The notes beneath the pieces are model-generated. The model worked only from the letters and a program-made list of their open reading frames with translations, did no database searches and was not told the origin of the DNA. A stretch of DNA of 64,000 nt from Candidatus Fibrimonadaceae bacterium (GTDB taxonomy: Bacteria > Fibrobacterota > Fibrobacteria > Fibrobacterales > Fibrobacteraceae): contig JAITFN010000067.1 of assembly GCA_031281345.1 (NCBI GenBank), positions 1 to 64,000 on the forward strand, in the 5' to 3' direction. Positions 52,343-61,491 of this stretch are shown piece by piece; position 1 is the first letter of the stretch, and every line of letters begins with the position of its first letter. The position numbers and the translations under genes were made by a program.

Positions 52343-52942
52343 ATGATATACGGATATATCCGTGTAAGTGCGGATAATCAAAACGCAGAAAATCAGAAAT
52401 GCGAAATAGAGAATTTCGCTAAGCAAAACAACATAGTCATAGACGAATGGATAGAGGAGAATGTCTCTTCTATGCAAGAATTGCAAAAGCGCAAGCTCGG
52501 AAAGATTATCAGCGGTGCCAAGAGTGGCGACCTTATAATAGCTTGTGAGCTTTCGCAGATGGGGCGTAACCTATTGCAGGTTATGGAGATGCTCAATCAT
52601 CTATTGAACAGCGGGGCGCGGATTTGGACAATAAAAGACGGTTACAAGCTGGGAGACGATATTTCCAGCAAAATGCTCGCTTTTGCGTTTGGGCTTTCTG
52701 CAGAAATAGAGCGCAAAATGATTTCACAACGCGTTAAGGAAGCTCTTGCTAACGTAAAAGCTAGTGGCAAGGTGCTTGGCCGCCCGCTTGGGCGGCGCAA
52801 CACTAAATCCAAGCTAGCTAGCAGGGCAAGCGAAGTGCAATACCTGCTCTCCTGTGGCTATAGCCGAACGGCAATAGCTAAGAAACTAAATGTACACAGG
52901 GACACATTGGCGGCGTTTTTGAACAGCCAAGCCGATAAATGA
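52343..52942 (+). CDS. Serine recombinase of the invertase/resolvase family (Mpi-like)
   Basis: 199 residues. Catalytic Ser in GYIRVSADNQNAENQ; resolvase motifs ACELSQMGRNLLQVMEML and FAFGLSAEIERKMISQRVKE; a C-terminal helix-turn-helix (GYSRTAIAKKLNVHRDTLAA). Close in layout to the Mpi-type DNA invertases that flip promoters of surface genes in Bacteroides. No obvious inverted repeats flank it within 120 nt. ATG52343 follows GGAGGGGGTCCA. Confidence 0.9.
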   Translation: MIYGYIRVSADNQNAENQKCEIENFAKQNNIVIDEWIEENVSSMQELQKRKLGKIISGAKSGDLIIACELSQMGRNLLQVMEMLNHLLNSGARIWTIKDGYKLGDDISSKMLAFAFGLSAEIERKMISQRVKEALANVKASGKVLGRPLGRRNTKSKLASRASEVQYLLSCGYSRTAIAKKLNVHRDTLAAFLNSQADK

Positions 52943-52945
52943 GCG

Positions 52946-52956
52946 TTTACTATATT
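52946..52956 (+). promoter_or_regulatory. Predicted promoter box for the GH51-like gene
   Basis: TTTACTATATT lies 33 nt before ATG52990, with SD GGAGAGG in the leader. A leadered gene. Confidence 0.5.
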
Positions 52957-52989
52957 TACAACAAGTGTACTTTAAATCGGAGAGGTTTT

Positions 52990-55900
52990 ATGATTCGTAG
53001 AATAGCTCTTTTTCTATTCTTGGCTCTTGCCACAGTAGCTTTCGCGCAACGCCCAAATCGCATTGTTGTCTTTAAATTCTTTGATGGGCAATATAGGACG
53101 GGAGGTTTTGATTATTCTTATGGAGGAAAATCCAAGGTAGAAATAGACAAAACCCAAGGCTATAAATCAGCTGCTTCTCTGAGATTCGCCTTGGATCCAA
53201 GTGATTACTCAGGTTCTTCTATATGCCTTTACAATGAAGTCTCTGATCTTAGCAAAGTTTTGCTAGATGGTGCAGTTGAGTTTGATATTAAAGGCGCAGT
53301 TGGCGGCGAACAGGCCTGGTTTGGATTTTTGGATTCAGACGGCAAAGGCAAAAAAACGCAGTCCAAGCTTTCTCTGAATAAATACGTGCAAATAACCAAA
53401 GATTGGCAGCACGTGAAAATTCCCTTGGCAGATTTCCCCGATAGAGGTATGTATTGGGACGACACAAAGAAAACCGAGCTTCCAGACCGCATAAATTGGG
53501 ATAAAATTGCAGAGTTCCGCGTTTCGGTTGACAAGGGAACCAACCCCCAAGGCTTTCAGGTGTGGGTTGCCAATGTTGAAGTTGTGAAAGGCACAGTTCC
53601 CGTTGCAAAACCAAAACCGAAAATTGTTTACTGGGACGAAAAAACAGAAACCATAGAAGGACCAAAAAATCCAGAGAAGCTAGATGGCAAAGCAAAAGCC
53701 CTGCAACCGAATGGAGTGTTCTATGCCGGTAATCTCAAAGGATTTGGCTATGTATATGGCGGATTAACCGCATTCAAAGAACAACCTTCTAAAACTCCAA
53801 ACAGAAATGTTTTAGCTGCCTATATGGACGACAATGAATATTCCGGTGTAACTCTTTCTTTGGGCGAAGGTAAATACATAGACCTTTCTAAAGTTAGGAA
53901 CAAAGGCGGTGTTTATTTTTGGGCAAAGGGCAAGCAAGGTGGAGAAAAAGTTGGTTTTGGCATACTTGATAATCAAGGTGGCGATATAAAGAGCCAAACA
54001 AAAACCAATTTGCAAGACTGGGTTGAAGGACAAACACTTTCCAAAGACTGGAAGCTGGTAAAAATTCCTTTGAAAAAATTCCAAGATGCAGGCAAGGCTT
54101 GGGATGCCAACAAACAGGCAGAAGTTACCAAAAACATACAGTGGAACAAAATTCAGGAAGTTCGTTTTTCAGTTGGCAAAGCAGATAACAAACGCGATGG
54201 TCGCCAAGACGATCCTGTAACTATATATGTTGACCAAATCACCTTTACCGAAAACATAGATTGGGTAGATCCGGATTTAAAGTGGGATTCTTTCAAAAGC
54301 AATGCGCCAGATTTGGTTTTGCACGATTTTGAAAACAACCCTGGATTTGAACCATCCACAGGTCCAAAATCCAAAGTATCTTTTGATATAAGCAAAGGCC
54401 ATTTAGACGGCAAGTCGTTGAATGTTTCTCATTATATGCTAGGCGACTGGGTTGACATTGTTTATGATTTTGAAAAGCAGAAAGCGAAAAAAGAACTTAC
54501 TGACTGGACAAAGCACTGGGGTATAATGTTTGATATTTACACAGATAAAGCTTGGCAGGGTATAACCGTTCAAATAGGCGATAAAGGCAGGGAAATTTTT
54601 GTGAGCAGCACCGGTGCGCCAAGAGGCAGAAGCACAGTGCTTGTCTCTTTCCGTTCATTCACCAAGTTCCCGTATTACCAGCCACCCGAGGCAGTTCAAA
54701 ACGGTACTTTTGATTTAGACGGAGTAAAAGTTCTGGACTTTAAACCCAGCGGAGAAGGCTCCGAAGGCTCTTTCCAAATAGACAATGTTAGACTCACCAA
54801 TTTGCGCGAAGTGCCGCGTCCAAAAGTTCCAGAAAGTGCTAGCCTAACAATAACCGGAGATTTGAACAAGGTTATAAATCCAAATATATCAAGTGCTATT
54901 TTTGGCATTAACGCGGCTCTTTGGGACGGCGATTTGCTAAAACCCGAAACAAAAAAATATGTGAAAAGAATCAATCACGGCGTGGTTCGCTATCCAGGCG
55001 GACTCCGTGCTGACGATGACCACTGGAAAAAGATTTTGGAAGCCAAAGACTGGATGGTTGACACAGACGAATTCCTTGAGTGGTGCAAAGAAACAGGCAC
55101 AACACCTATGTTCACAGCTAATTTTGGCACAGGAACAGCAGAAGAAGCCGCAGACTGGGTTAAGCACACCAACATAACCAAAAAAGCAAATGTTATCTAT
55201 TGGGAAATAGGTAACGAAATTTACGGCGATTGGCATCCTCAATACGCAAAATATGGTGCAGACAAAGGGCACACTTATGGCAAACGCGCTCGCGAATTTA
55301 TTACTGCTATGAAAAAGGTTGACCCAAAAATTAAAGTTGGAGTTTTAGGCGTGCTAGACGGCGAATGGAATGAGAATGTTCTCAAATACACCGCTGATGT
55401 TGCCGATGCCCTTATCATTCACCATTATCCACAGCATTTTGGTGAAGAAAATGATTTTGGCTTGCTCGCCTCTCCGCAAACTTTGGATAAAATTTTCGGT
55501 CGCGTTAGGGAAAGCATCAAAAAACTTTCACCCAAAAAGGATATTGAAATTTGGCTAACCGAGTGGAATTCTGTTGATTTCAACCCAGGACCTCAGTCCA
55601 TATCTTTGATAAATGGTTTGTTTGTTGCAGATTACCTAGGCACGCTTGCCAAAGTTGGAGCAGGTTCCGCTCAGTATTGGGATATTCACAACGATATAAC
55701 CCCAGAAGGCGGTGATTACGGCTATCTTTCCCGTTCTTACGAAGAGATAATCGGTGGCAACAAACCGCGCCCAAGCTATTATGCTTTCCAAATGGCCGCA
55801 GACGGCATTAGAGGCAAACTTGTTGAAAGCAATAGCGGTAGCACAGATTTAACCACTTATTTGTCGGTGAACGGCAAAAAGAAAACCTTGCTTGCTATAA

Positions 55901-56109
55901 ACAAAAGCCCCTACACCGCTTTCAATAGCACAATCAAGATTCCTGGTTTTGCTGGAAAAGCAAAGGTGGAGGTTTTGGCTACTCCAAAAGGGCAAGCAGC
56001 AGGCAAAGTTGTTAAAGTTGACCCGCCAAAAGCGAGCAGTCAAGAGATAAAAGAGGGTGCTGCGATAACATTCCCCGCGCATTCCATAACATTGATTACC
56101 ATTGAATAG
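52990..56109 (+). CDS. Secreted GH51-like glycoside hydrolase with three N-terminal modules
   Basis: 1039 residues. Signal peptide ends TVAFAQ. Two related beta-sandwich modules (about 20-195 and 230-420; both have ITKDWQHVKIPL/LSKDWKLVKIPL-type cores) and a third more distant one (about 430-610) resemble carbohydrate-binding modules of the CBM11/30 kind. The C-terminal catalytic domain (about 625-1039) has the clan GH-A acid/base VIYWEIGNEIYGDW (Glu743) and nucleophile EIWLTEWNS (Glu858). GH51 includes arabinofuranosidases and the Fibrobacter endoglucanase Cel51A. Substrate is probably cellulose or hemicellulose. Confidence 0.85.
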   Translation: MIRRIALFLFLALATVAFAQRPNRIVVFKFFDGQYRTGGFDYSYGGKSKVEIDKTQGYKSAASLRFALDPSDYSGSSICLYNEVSDLSKVLLDGAVEFDIKGAVGGEQAWFGFLDSDGKGKKTQSKLSLNKYVQITKDWQHVKIPLADFPDRGMYWDDTKKTELPDRINWDKIAEFRVSVDKGTNPQGFQVWVANVEVVKGTVPVAKPKPKIVYWDEKTETIEGPKNPEKLDGKAKALQPNGVFYAGNLKGFGYVYGGLTAFKEQPSKTPNRNVLAAYMDDNEYSGVTLSLGEGKYIDLSKVRNKGGVYFWAKGKQGGEKVGFGILDNQGGDIKSQTKTNLQDWVEGQTLSKDWKLVKIPLKKFQDAGKAWDANKQAEVTKNIQWNKIQEVRFSVGKADNKRDGRQDDPVTIYVDQITFTENIDWVDPDLKWDSFKSNAPDLVLHDFENNPGFEPSTGPKSKVSFDISKGHLDGKSLNVSHYMLGDWVDIVYDFEKQKAKKELTDWTKHWGIMFDIYTDKAWQGITVQIGDKGREIFVSSTGAPRGRSTVLVSFRSFTKFPYYQPPEAVQNGTFDLDGVKVLDFKPSGEGSEGSFQIDNVRLTNLREVPRPKVPESASLTITGDLNKVINPNISSAIFGINAALWDGDLLKPETKKYVKRINHGVVRYPGGLRADDDHWKKILEAKDWMVDTDEFLEWCKETGTTPMFTANFGTGTAEEAADWVKHTNITKKANVIYWEIGNEIYGDWHPQYAKYGADKGHTYGKRAREFITAMKKVDPKIKVGVLGVLDGEWNENVLKYTADVADALIIHHYPQHFGEENDFGLLASPQTLDKIFGRVRESIKKLSPKKDIEIWLTEWNSVDFNPGPQSISLINGLFVADYLGTLAKVGAGSAQYWDIHNDITPEGGDYGYLSRSYEEIIGGNKPRPSYYAFQMAADGIRGKLVESNSGSTDLTTYLSVNGKKKTLLAINKSPYTAFNSTIKIPGFAGKAKVEVLATPKGQAAGKVVKVDPPKASSQEIKEGAAITFPAHSITLITIE

Positions 56110-56116
56110 AAAATAA

Positions 56117-56151
56117 GGATAATTGCAGTGCTCAAAAGCCTGCAATTGTCC
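56117..56151. terminator. Bidirectional hairpin between convergent genes
   Basis: GGATAATTGCAG and CTGCAATTGTCC form a 12-bp stem with one G-T type mismatch around an 11-nt loop. It overlaps the last codons of the minus-strand gene. No long T-run follows. Confidence 0.5.
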
Positions 56152-57154
56152 AATCTAATTTACCTTGTTCCGTTTGAGAACGACCGCGTTTGTAAAGCAA
56201 TTCGCCAAGAGCTAGTTTAATTGCATTTCTCTCTAAGAACCCTTCAAAATTTGAAAGAATGCTAAATGTCTCTTGTGCCTTTGCTTCAAATTTAAGAGGT
56301 GGTATATTTGCATCGCTCCAAGCAATGGTCAAATTTTTTGGAAAGTTTTTGGGATTATAGGTTTTTTCATTTTCAAGCACAGAAGCAGGATAAATGATTT
56401 TAGATACACCTTCTACGTTATGAATTGAATAGCCATAAGGAGTGCCGTTTTTGGTTATTCCTATGCGCCCTGCTATAAATGATTTTTGCTGTGGCATACT
56501 GAGCGTGAGCATTCTGGTTGCCATTTCAGCGGGTTTTTCGTTTTGCCAAACGTGATCCATATAGCCATATCCGCTTATTTCCACAGTATCTTCTCCAATA
56601 CCCACGCGGCCTTTAATTCTGCCATAAGGAATGTGCACATACAAACCGAATTTGTTTCCGTCTATATTGAACACGCCATCTCCTTGAACAACACCGTTCA
56701 CAGCACTTGTAAATGAGACATCTAAGAATTTTTTGCCATTTTTATTAGCAGAAAACAACACGCGGTGCCCTGTGCCGGGTAATTTTTCCATTAAATAATC
56801 GCCACCAGCAATAGAAATGCTGTTTGTGCTTTTATCTTCAACAAATCTATCCGTTGAATATTGCCGCCCCACGCTATGGCTTTTGCCTTTGAAATTCCAT
56901 ATTGAAAAATCGGTGCCTATTTTAAAACCCTGAGTTGGAACATACATCCAAGTATAATTCACATATATTTTTGTACCATTGTCAAGTACAAAAACATAGC
57001 TCCACATTTCGTTGTATTTATCGCTTTTTTGTGGATGCCTAAAGAAATCGGCTGCATTGGTTTTTCTTTCTTCACCAGCAGGGTTGTTAATAGCAGATAT
57101 GCCAAGCGATGCGAGGCATAAGAGGATAAGCGCGATTTTGGGTAGTTTTGTCAT
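56132..57154 (-). CDS. Exported AttH/CrtC-like (lipocalin-type) protein
   Basis: 340 residues with a signal peptide (ALILLCLASLGISA). The body is all beta: WSYVFVLDNGTKIYVNYTWM, GRIKGRVGIGEDTVEISGYG, then YMDHVWQNEKP, which resembles the paired lipocalin-like domains of AttH/hydroxyneurosporene-synthase-type proteins. Function in this group unknown. Convergent with the GH51-like gene and divergent from the phosphonate operon. Confidence 0.65.
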   Translation of the reverse strand: MTKLPKIALILLCLASLGISAINNPAGEERKTNAADFFRHPQKSDKYNEMWSYVFVLDNGTKIYVNYTWMYVPTQGFKIGTDFSIWNFKGKSHSVGRQYSTDRFVEDKSTNSISIAGGDYLMEKLPGTGHRVLFSANKNGKKFLDVSFTSAVNGVVQGDGVFNIDGNKFGLYVHIPYGRIKGRVGIGEDTVEISGYGYMDHVWQNEKPAEMATRMLTLSMPQQKSFIAGRIGITKNGTPYGYSIHNVEGVSKIIYPASVLENEKTYNPKNFPKNLTIAWSDANIPPLKFEAKAQETFSILSNFEGFLERNAIKLALGELLYKRGRSQTEQGKLDWTIAGF

Positions 57155-57196
57155 AGGAATAATAAAATACTAATTTTTATGAAAAAAGAATAAATT

Positions 57197-58363
57197 ATGC
57201 CAAAAAAAATGTATATTAAATCAATGTTGAATATCAAAAGAAATATTTTGTTAAATCCTGGGCCTGCTACAACAACAGATACCGTGAAAATGGCTCAGGT
57301 AGTGCCCGATATTTGCCCTAGAGAGACCGAATTTGGCAATATTTTAGCTCAAATGCAGGATGATTTGGTAAAAATTGTTCACGGTGATACCAAAGAATAT
57401 ACGGCTGTTCTTTTTTGCGGTTCTGGAACAATCAATATGGATATTTGCCTGAACTCGCTTTTGCCAGACGGGAAAAAAATACTTATTGTGAATAATGGAG
57501 CTTATAGTGCTAGGGCAGCGGAGATATGCGAGTACTACAATTTGCCACATATCAATATGAAAATTCCAGTTGACGAAATTCCAAAGATGGAAGCAATAGA
57601 AGACATTTTGCAAAAAAATCCCGATATACATCTTGTTTATACAACGCACAACGAAACGGGAACAGGTTTGCTGAATCCCATACGCGAGATAGGTGCTTTG
57701 GCACACAAATATAACTGCGTTTTCACCGTAGACACAACATCAACTTATGCAATGCTGCCTATTGATATGGAAAAAGACAATATTGATTTTTGCATGGCTT
57801 CTGCACAAAAAGGTTTAATGTCAATGACAGGTTTATCATTTGTAATAGGGAAAATTAAATTTATTGAGGAATCGGAGCATTATCCAAAACGCTCTTATTA
57901 TTGCAATTTGTATTTGCAATATAAATATTTTCTCCAAACAGGGCAAATGCATTTTACTCCGCCTGTGCAAACTGTATATGCCACCAAACAAGCCATTGAG
58001 GAATATTTTAAAGAAGGGGAAGATGAAAAATTTTCAAGGCATAAAATGGTAAATGAAACGATATGCAATGGTTTAAAAAAACTCGGTTTTAAAGAATTCA
58101 TAAAAAAAGAATTGCAATCGGGTCTTGTTGCATCTGCAATTTACCCAGATGATAAAAATTGGGATTTTGACAAAATTCACGATTATTGCTATGAACGCGG
58201 ATTTACAATTTATCCGGGCAAAATTTTTGATACAAATACATTCAGATTATGCTCGCTTGGTGCTATTGACGTTTCTGATATTGAGGCTTTTTTCAAGGTA
58301 TTTGAAAAAGCATTGGAGCATTGCAAGGTAGCCGTACCAGTTAAATACGCTGAGGGAATTTAA
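57197..58363 (+). CDS. phnW: 2-aminoethylphosphonate-pyruvate transaminase
   Basis: 388 residues, PLP-dependent. N-terminal LLNPGPATTTDTVKMAQVVP and VVPDICPRETEF are signatures of AEP transaminase; the PLP lysine is in FCMASAQKGLMSMTGLSFVI. In a biosynthetic operon it probably runs toward AEP, aminating phosphonoacetaldehyde. No clear SD; ATG57224 (Met10) is an alternative start. First gene of the phosphonate operon, 1 nt before the decarboxylase. Confidence 0.93.
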   Translation: MPKKMYIKSMLNIKRNILLNPGPATTTDTVKMAQVVPDICPRETEFGNILAQMQDDLVKIVHGDTKEYTAVLFCGSGTINMDICLNSLLPDGKKILIVNNGAYSARAAEICEYYNLPHINMKIPVDEIPKMEAIEDILQKNPDIHLVYTTHNETGTGLLNPIREIGALAHKYNCVFTVDTTSTYAMLPIDMEKDNIDFCMASAQKGLMSMTGLSFVIGKIKFIEESEHYPKRSYYCNLYLQYKYFLQTGQMHFTPPVQTVYATKQAIEEYFKEGEDEKFSRHKMVNETICNGLKKLGFKEFIKKELQSGLVASAIYPDDKNWDFDKIHDYCYERGFTIYPGKIFDTNTFRLCSLGAIDVSDIEAFFKVFEKALEHCKVAVPVKYAEGI

Positions 58364-58364
58364 A

Positions 58365-59486
58365 ATGAAATCCGAACTATTAGCTTTGTGCATTAAACAA
58401 CTAGGAATTGAAGTTTTGACAGGAGTTCCAGACTCTACTCTCAAAGAATTTTGCGACTACATAAATTCCGAAGATACGGGGCTTACTCACTACACCGCAC
58501 CTAACGAGGGTTCGGCGGTGGGTATTGCCACGGGAGTTTATCTGTCAACTGGAAAACCTGCCTGCGTTTATATGCAGAACAGCGGCATAGGCAATGCGGT
58601 AAATCCAATCACTTCAATTGTGAGCCCCGAAGTCTATAATATCCCAATGCTCTTTATTGTTGGATATAGAGGTTCCCCTGGTTTGAAAGATGAGCCTCAG
58701 CATAAATTTATGGGGCGAATAACAGAGAAAATGTTTGATTGCCTTGAAATTGAGTATGAAGTTATTGATAGCAGCATATCTGAGTCAAAATTGAAAGAAA
58801 TATTTGATAAAATAAAAAATATTTTGTCAAATAAAAAACAATTTTCGTTGATAATAAAAAAAGATACCTTTGAGAAAAGAGCAAATGCTGCATACACCAA
58901 TAGTTACAAATTAAATCGCGAGTATGTTATCTCTGAAATTATGAAAAAAATAACGGAGAAAGATTTGGTTGTGTCCACAACAGGCAAAATTTCAAGAGAG
59001 GTTTATGAGCAGAACAATCGCAATCAATGTTTTTTAACGGTGGGAGGCATGGGGCATGCTTCAATGATAGCTTTTGGCATAGCTGAAAATTCTCCGAATA
59101 AAAGAGTTATTTGCCTAGATGGAGACGGTGCGGCTTTGATGCATTTGGGCAATTTAGCCTTTATAGGCAGCAGGGGAATTGGAAATTTGGTTCATATTTG
59201 CCTGAATAACGATGCACACGAATCCGTGGGTGGTATGCCAACCGCTGCACCAAATTTCAAATATGCCGAAACAGCAAAAGTTTGCGGTTATTCTAATATT
59301 TTTGTTATTCAAACAGCAGATGAATTCAACAATCTTATGAACGATTTTAATAATCTTGGAAAATTGACCTTTATAGAAATAAAGGTTGCCAATGAATCAA
59401 GAGATGATTTGGCGCGCCCCAAAGAATCCGCTTTGGATAACGCAATCAGTTTTATGAATTATATTAACAAGGAGCAGACGAAATGA
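58365..59486 (+). CDS. aepY: Phosphonopyruvate decarboxylase
   Basis: 373 residues, thiamine diphosphate-dependent. Visible parts: GVPDSTLKEFCDYIN, YTAPNEGSAVGIATGVYLST (cofactor Glu), LFIVGYRGSPGLKDEPQHKF, and the ThDP motif CLDGDGAALMHLGNLAFIGS with LNNDAHESVGGMPTA. It removes CO2 from phosphonopyruvate to drive the pathway forward. Overlaps the next gene by 4 nt. Confidence 0.94.
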   Translation: MKSELLALCIKQLGIEVLTGVPDSTLKEFCDYINSEDTGLTHYTAPNEGSAVGIATGVYLSTGKPACVYMQNSGIGNAVNPITSIVSPEVYNIPMLFIVGYRGSPGLKDEPQHKFMGRITEKMFDCLEIEYEVIDSSISESKLKEIFDKIKNILSNKKQFSLIIKKDTFEKRANAAYTNSYKLNREYVISEIMKKITEKDLVVSTTGKISREVYEQNNRNQCFLTVGGMGHASMIAFGIAENSPNKRVICLDGDGAALMHLGNLAFIGSRGIGNLVHICLNNDAHESVGGMPTAAPNFKYAETAKVCGYSNIFVIQTADEFNNLMNDFNNLGKLTFIEIKVANESRDDLARPKESALDNAISFMNYINKEQTK

Positions 59487-60778
59487 AAAAAGTATATACG
59501 TGTTTTACCACCGATGTAATTCACAGCGGGCATTTAAACATAATTGCAAATGCCAAAAAATACGGAAAATTAATTGTTGGTGTGTTAAGCGACAAAGCCA
59601 TGATACGATACGACAGATTTCCAACTATCTCTTTTGAAGAACGTTTGGAAATGATAAAAAATGTTGAGGGTGTGGACGAGGTGGTGAAACAAGATGATGT
59701 TTTATACGATAATGTTATAAGTTCCATTAAACCAGATTACGTTGTACACGGCGATAATTGGAAACAATATCCGCAGTCCGTTATTAGAGACAATGTTATT
59801 AAAAATTTGGAAAAATACGGCGGTGAGTTAATTGAGGTGCCATATACTTATAACTATGATATAGCAAAAATTGATTCCATTACAAGAGAAAAACTGGCTA
59901 TGCCAGAATACAGGCGCAAAAGGTTACGACAGTTATTGAATTTATGCCCCATAGTAAAAGTTATTGAAGCGCATAATGGGCTTAGCGGTTTAATTGCAGA
60001 AAAAACAATAGTTGAAAGAAATGGAGAACTAGACCAATTTGATGCAATGTGGGTATCTAGCTTATGCGATTCAACAGTAAAAGGAAAACCCGATATAGAG
60101 CTGGTTGATATTTCATCTAGAATGAGAACTTTGGATGATATTTTGGATGTAACCACAAAACCGATTATACTTGACGGCGATACGGGCGGGCAAACAGAGC
60201 ATTTTGTTTACAATGTTAGAACTTTGGAAAGAATGGGAATTTCTGCCGTGATAATTGAAGATAAAATTGGATTAAAACGCAATTCCTTATTCGGTACGGA
60301 AGTGGAGCAAAGCCAAGATACCATAGAATCGTTTTGCAATAAAATAAAAATGGGTAAAGAAGCTCTGAGAACAAAAGATTTTATGATTATTGCGCGAGTT
60401 GAAAGTCTGATTTTGGAACAGGGAATGGAAGATGCTCTGGACAGAGCCTTTGCTTATGCAGAGGCTGGCGCAGACGGAATTATGATACACAGCCGTCAAA
60501 AAACTCCTGACGAAATTTTTGAATTTTGCGAAAAATTCAGAGAAAAAGAAAAACAAATACCTGTGGTTGTTGTGCCCACTTCTTATAGTAGCGTAACCGA
60601 AAGCGAGTTAATTTCGCACGGCATAAATATTGTTATTTATGCAAATCATCTAACAAGAAGTGCGTTTCCCGCTATGAGAAATACAGCAGTTGAAATATTG
60701 AAAAATCATAGAGCGTTGGAAGTTGAACGCAATATAATGCCATTTGGCGAGATTATAAAACTTATTGACGAATTATAG
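59483..60778 (+). CDS. aepX: Phosphoenolpyruvate mutase fused to an N-terminal cytidylyltransferase domain
   Basis: 431 residues. The N-terminal about 130 residues form a nucleotidyltransferase of the glycerol-3-phosphate cytidylyltransferase type (TTDVIHSGHLNIIANAKKYG with the HxGH motif, ISFEERLEMIKNVEGVDEVV). The C-terminal about 290 residues form PEP mutase with LDGDTGGQTEHF and the EDKIGLKRNSLFG signature, which converts PEP to phosphonopyruvate. Such fusions are known in other phosphonate operons. Since a second cytidylyltransferase follows, the N-terminal domain may activate another group. Confidence 0.93.
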   Translation: MKKVYTCFTTDVIHSGHLNIIANAKKYGKLIVGVLSDKAMIRYDRFPTISFEERLEMIKNVEGVDEVVKQDDVLYDNVISSIKPDYVVHGDNWKQYPQSVIRDNVIKNLEKYGGELIEVPYTYNYDIAKIDSITREKLAMPEYRRKRLRQLLNLCPIVKVIEAHNGLSGLIAEKTIVERNGELDQFDAMWVSSLCDSTVKGKPDIELVDISSRMRTLDDILDVTTKPIILDGDTGGQTEHFVYNVRTLERMGISAVIIEDKIGLKRNSLFGTEVEQSQDTIESFCNKIKMGKEALRTKDFMIIARVESLILEQGMEDALDRAFAYAEAGADGIMIHSRQKTPDEIFEFCEKFREKEKQIPVVVVPTSYSSVTESELISHGINIVIYANHLTRSAFPAMRNTAVEILKNHRALEVERNIMPFGEIIKLIDEL

Positions 60779-60786
60779 AGAGATAT

Positions 60787-61491
60787 ATGAAATTACAAAG
60801 CGAAACTGCAATAATTATGGCTGCTGGCACAGGAACAAGGATGTTGCCTCTCACCGAAACCACAGCAAAACCTTTAATCCCTGTTTTTGGCACTCCGATG
60901 ATAGAAACCATAATAAATGCCTTGAAAAAGCGTGGCGTTTCAAAAATTTACATTGTGGTAGGTTACAAAAAAGAGCAATTTGAATATTTAAAATCTAAAT
61001 ATGAAAATATAGAACTTATTGAAAACAAAGAGTATTTAGAAAAAAATAATATTTCTTCGCTCAAAGCCGCAGAAAATGTACTTGGCACTGAAAATTGCTT
61101 TATTTGCGAAGGCGATTTATATATAGGCGATAGCGCCGTATTTTTGCCTGAATTTAAACAGTCTTGCTATTTTGGAAAATTTATTGATGGATATTCAGAT
61201 GACTGGATTTTTGAAACAGAGGAAAATAAAATTGTCAATATAAAAAAAGGTGGAACAAATCTTTTTAATATGTGCGGTGTATCTTATTGGTTAAAAGATG
61301 ATATTGCCGAAGTTGCAAAAGCGATTTCTGCTGCATATCAGGAACCAAGTCACAAAGATTTATTTTGGGATGAAGTTGTGAATAGGGTATTAAATAAAAT
61401 AAATGTCTCTGTATATCCGATAAACATTGGGCAAATAGTGGAACTCGATACCGAAGACGATTTGAACAAATTGACTAAAGGTATAAAATGA
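60787..61491 (+). CDS. PntC-like 2-aminoethylphosphonate cytidylyltransferase
   Basis: 234 residues of the MobA/LicC-like nucleotidyltransferase type: AIIMAAGTGTRMLPLTETTA, KPLIPVFGTPMIETIINALK, FICEGDLYIGD (metal Asp) and the end PINIGQIVELDTEDDLNKL. LicC-like proteins next to PEP mutase make CMP-AEP in Treponema (PntC). SD AGAGAGA precedes ATG60787. Overlaps the fusion gene by 4 nt. Confidence 0.85.
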   Translation: MKLQSETAIIMAAGTGTRMLPLTETTAKPLIPVFGTPMIETIINALKKRGVSKIYIVVGYKKEQFEYLKSKYENIELIENKEYLEKNNISSLKAAENVLGTENCFICEGDLYIGDSAVFLPEFKQSCYFGKFIDGYSDDWIFETEENKIVNIKKGGTNLFNMCGVSYWLKDDIAEVAKAISAAYQEPSHKDLFWDEVVNRVLNKINVSVYPINIGQIVELDTEDDLNKLTKGIK

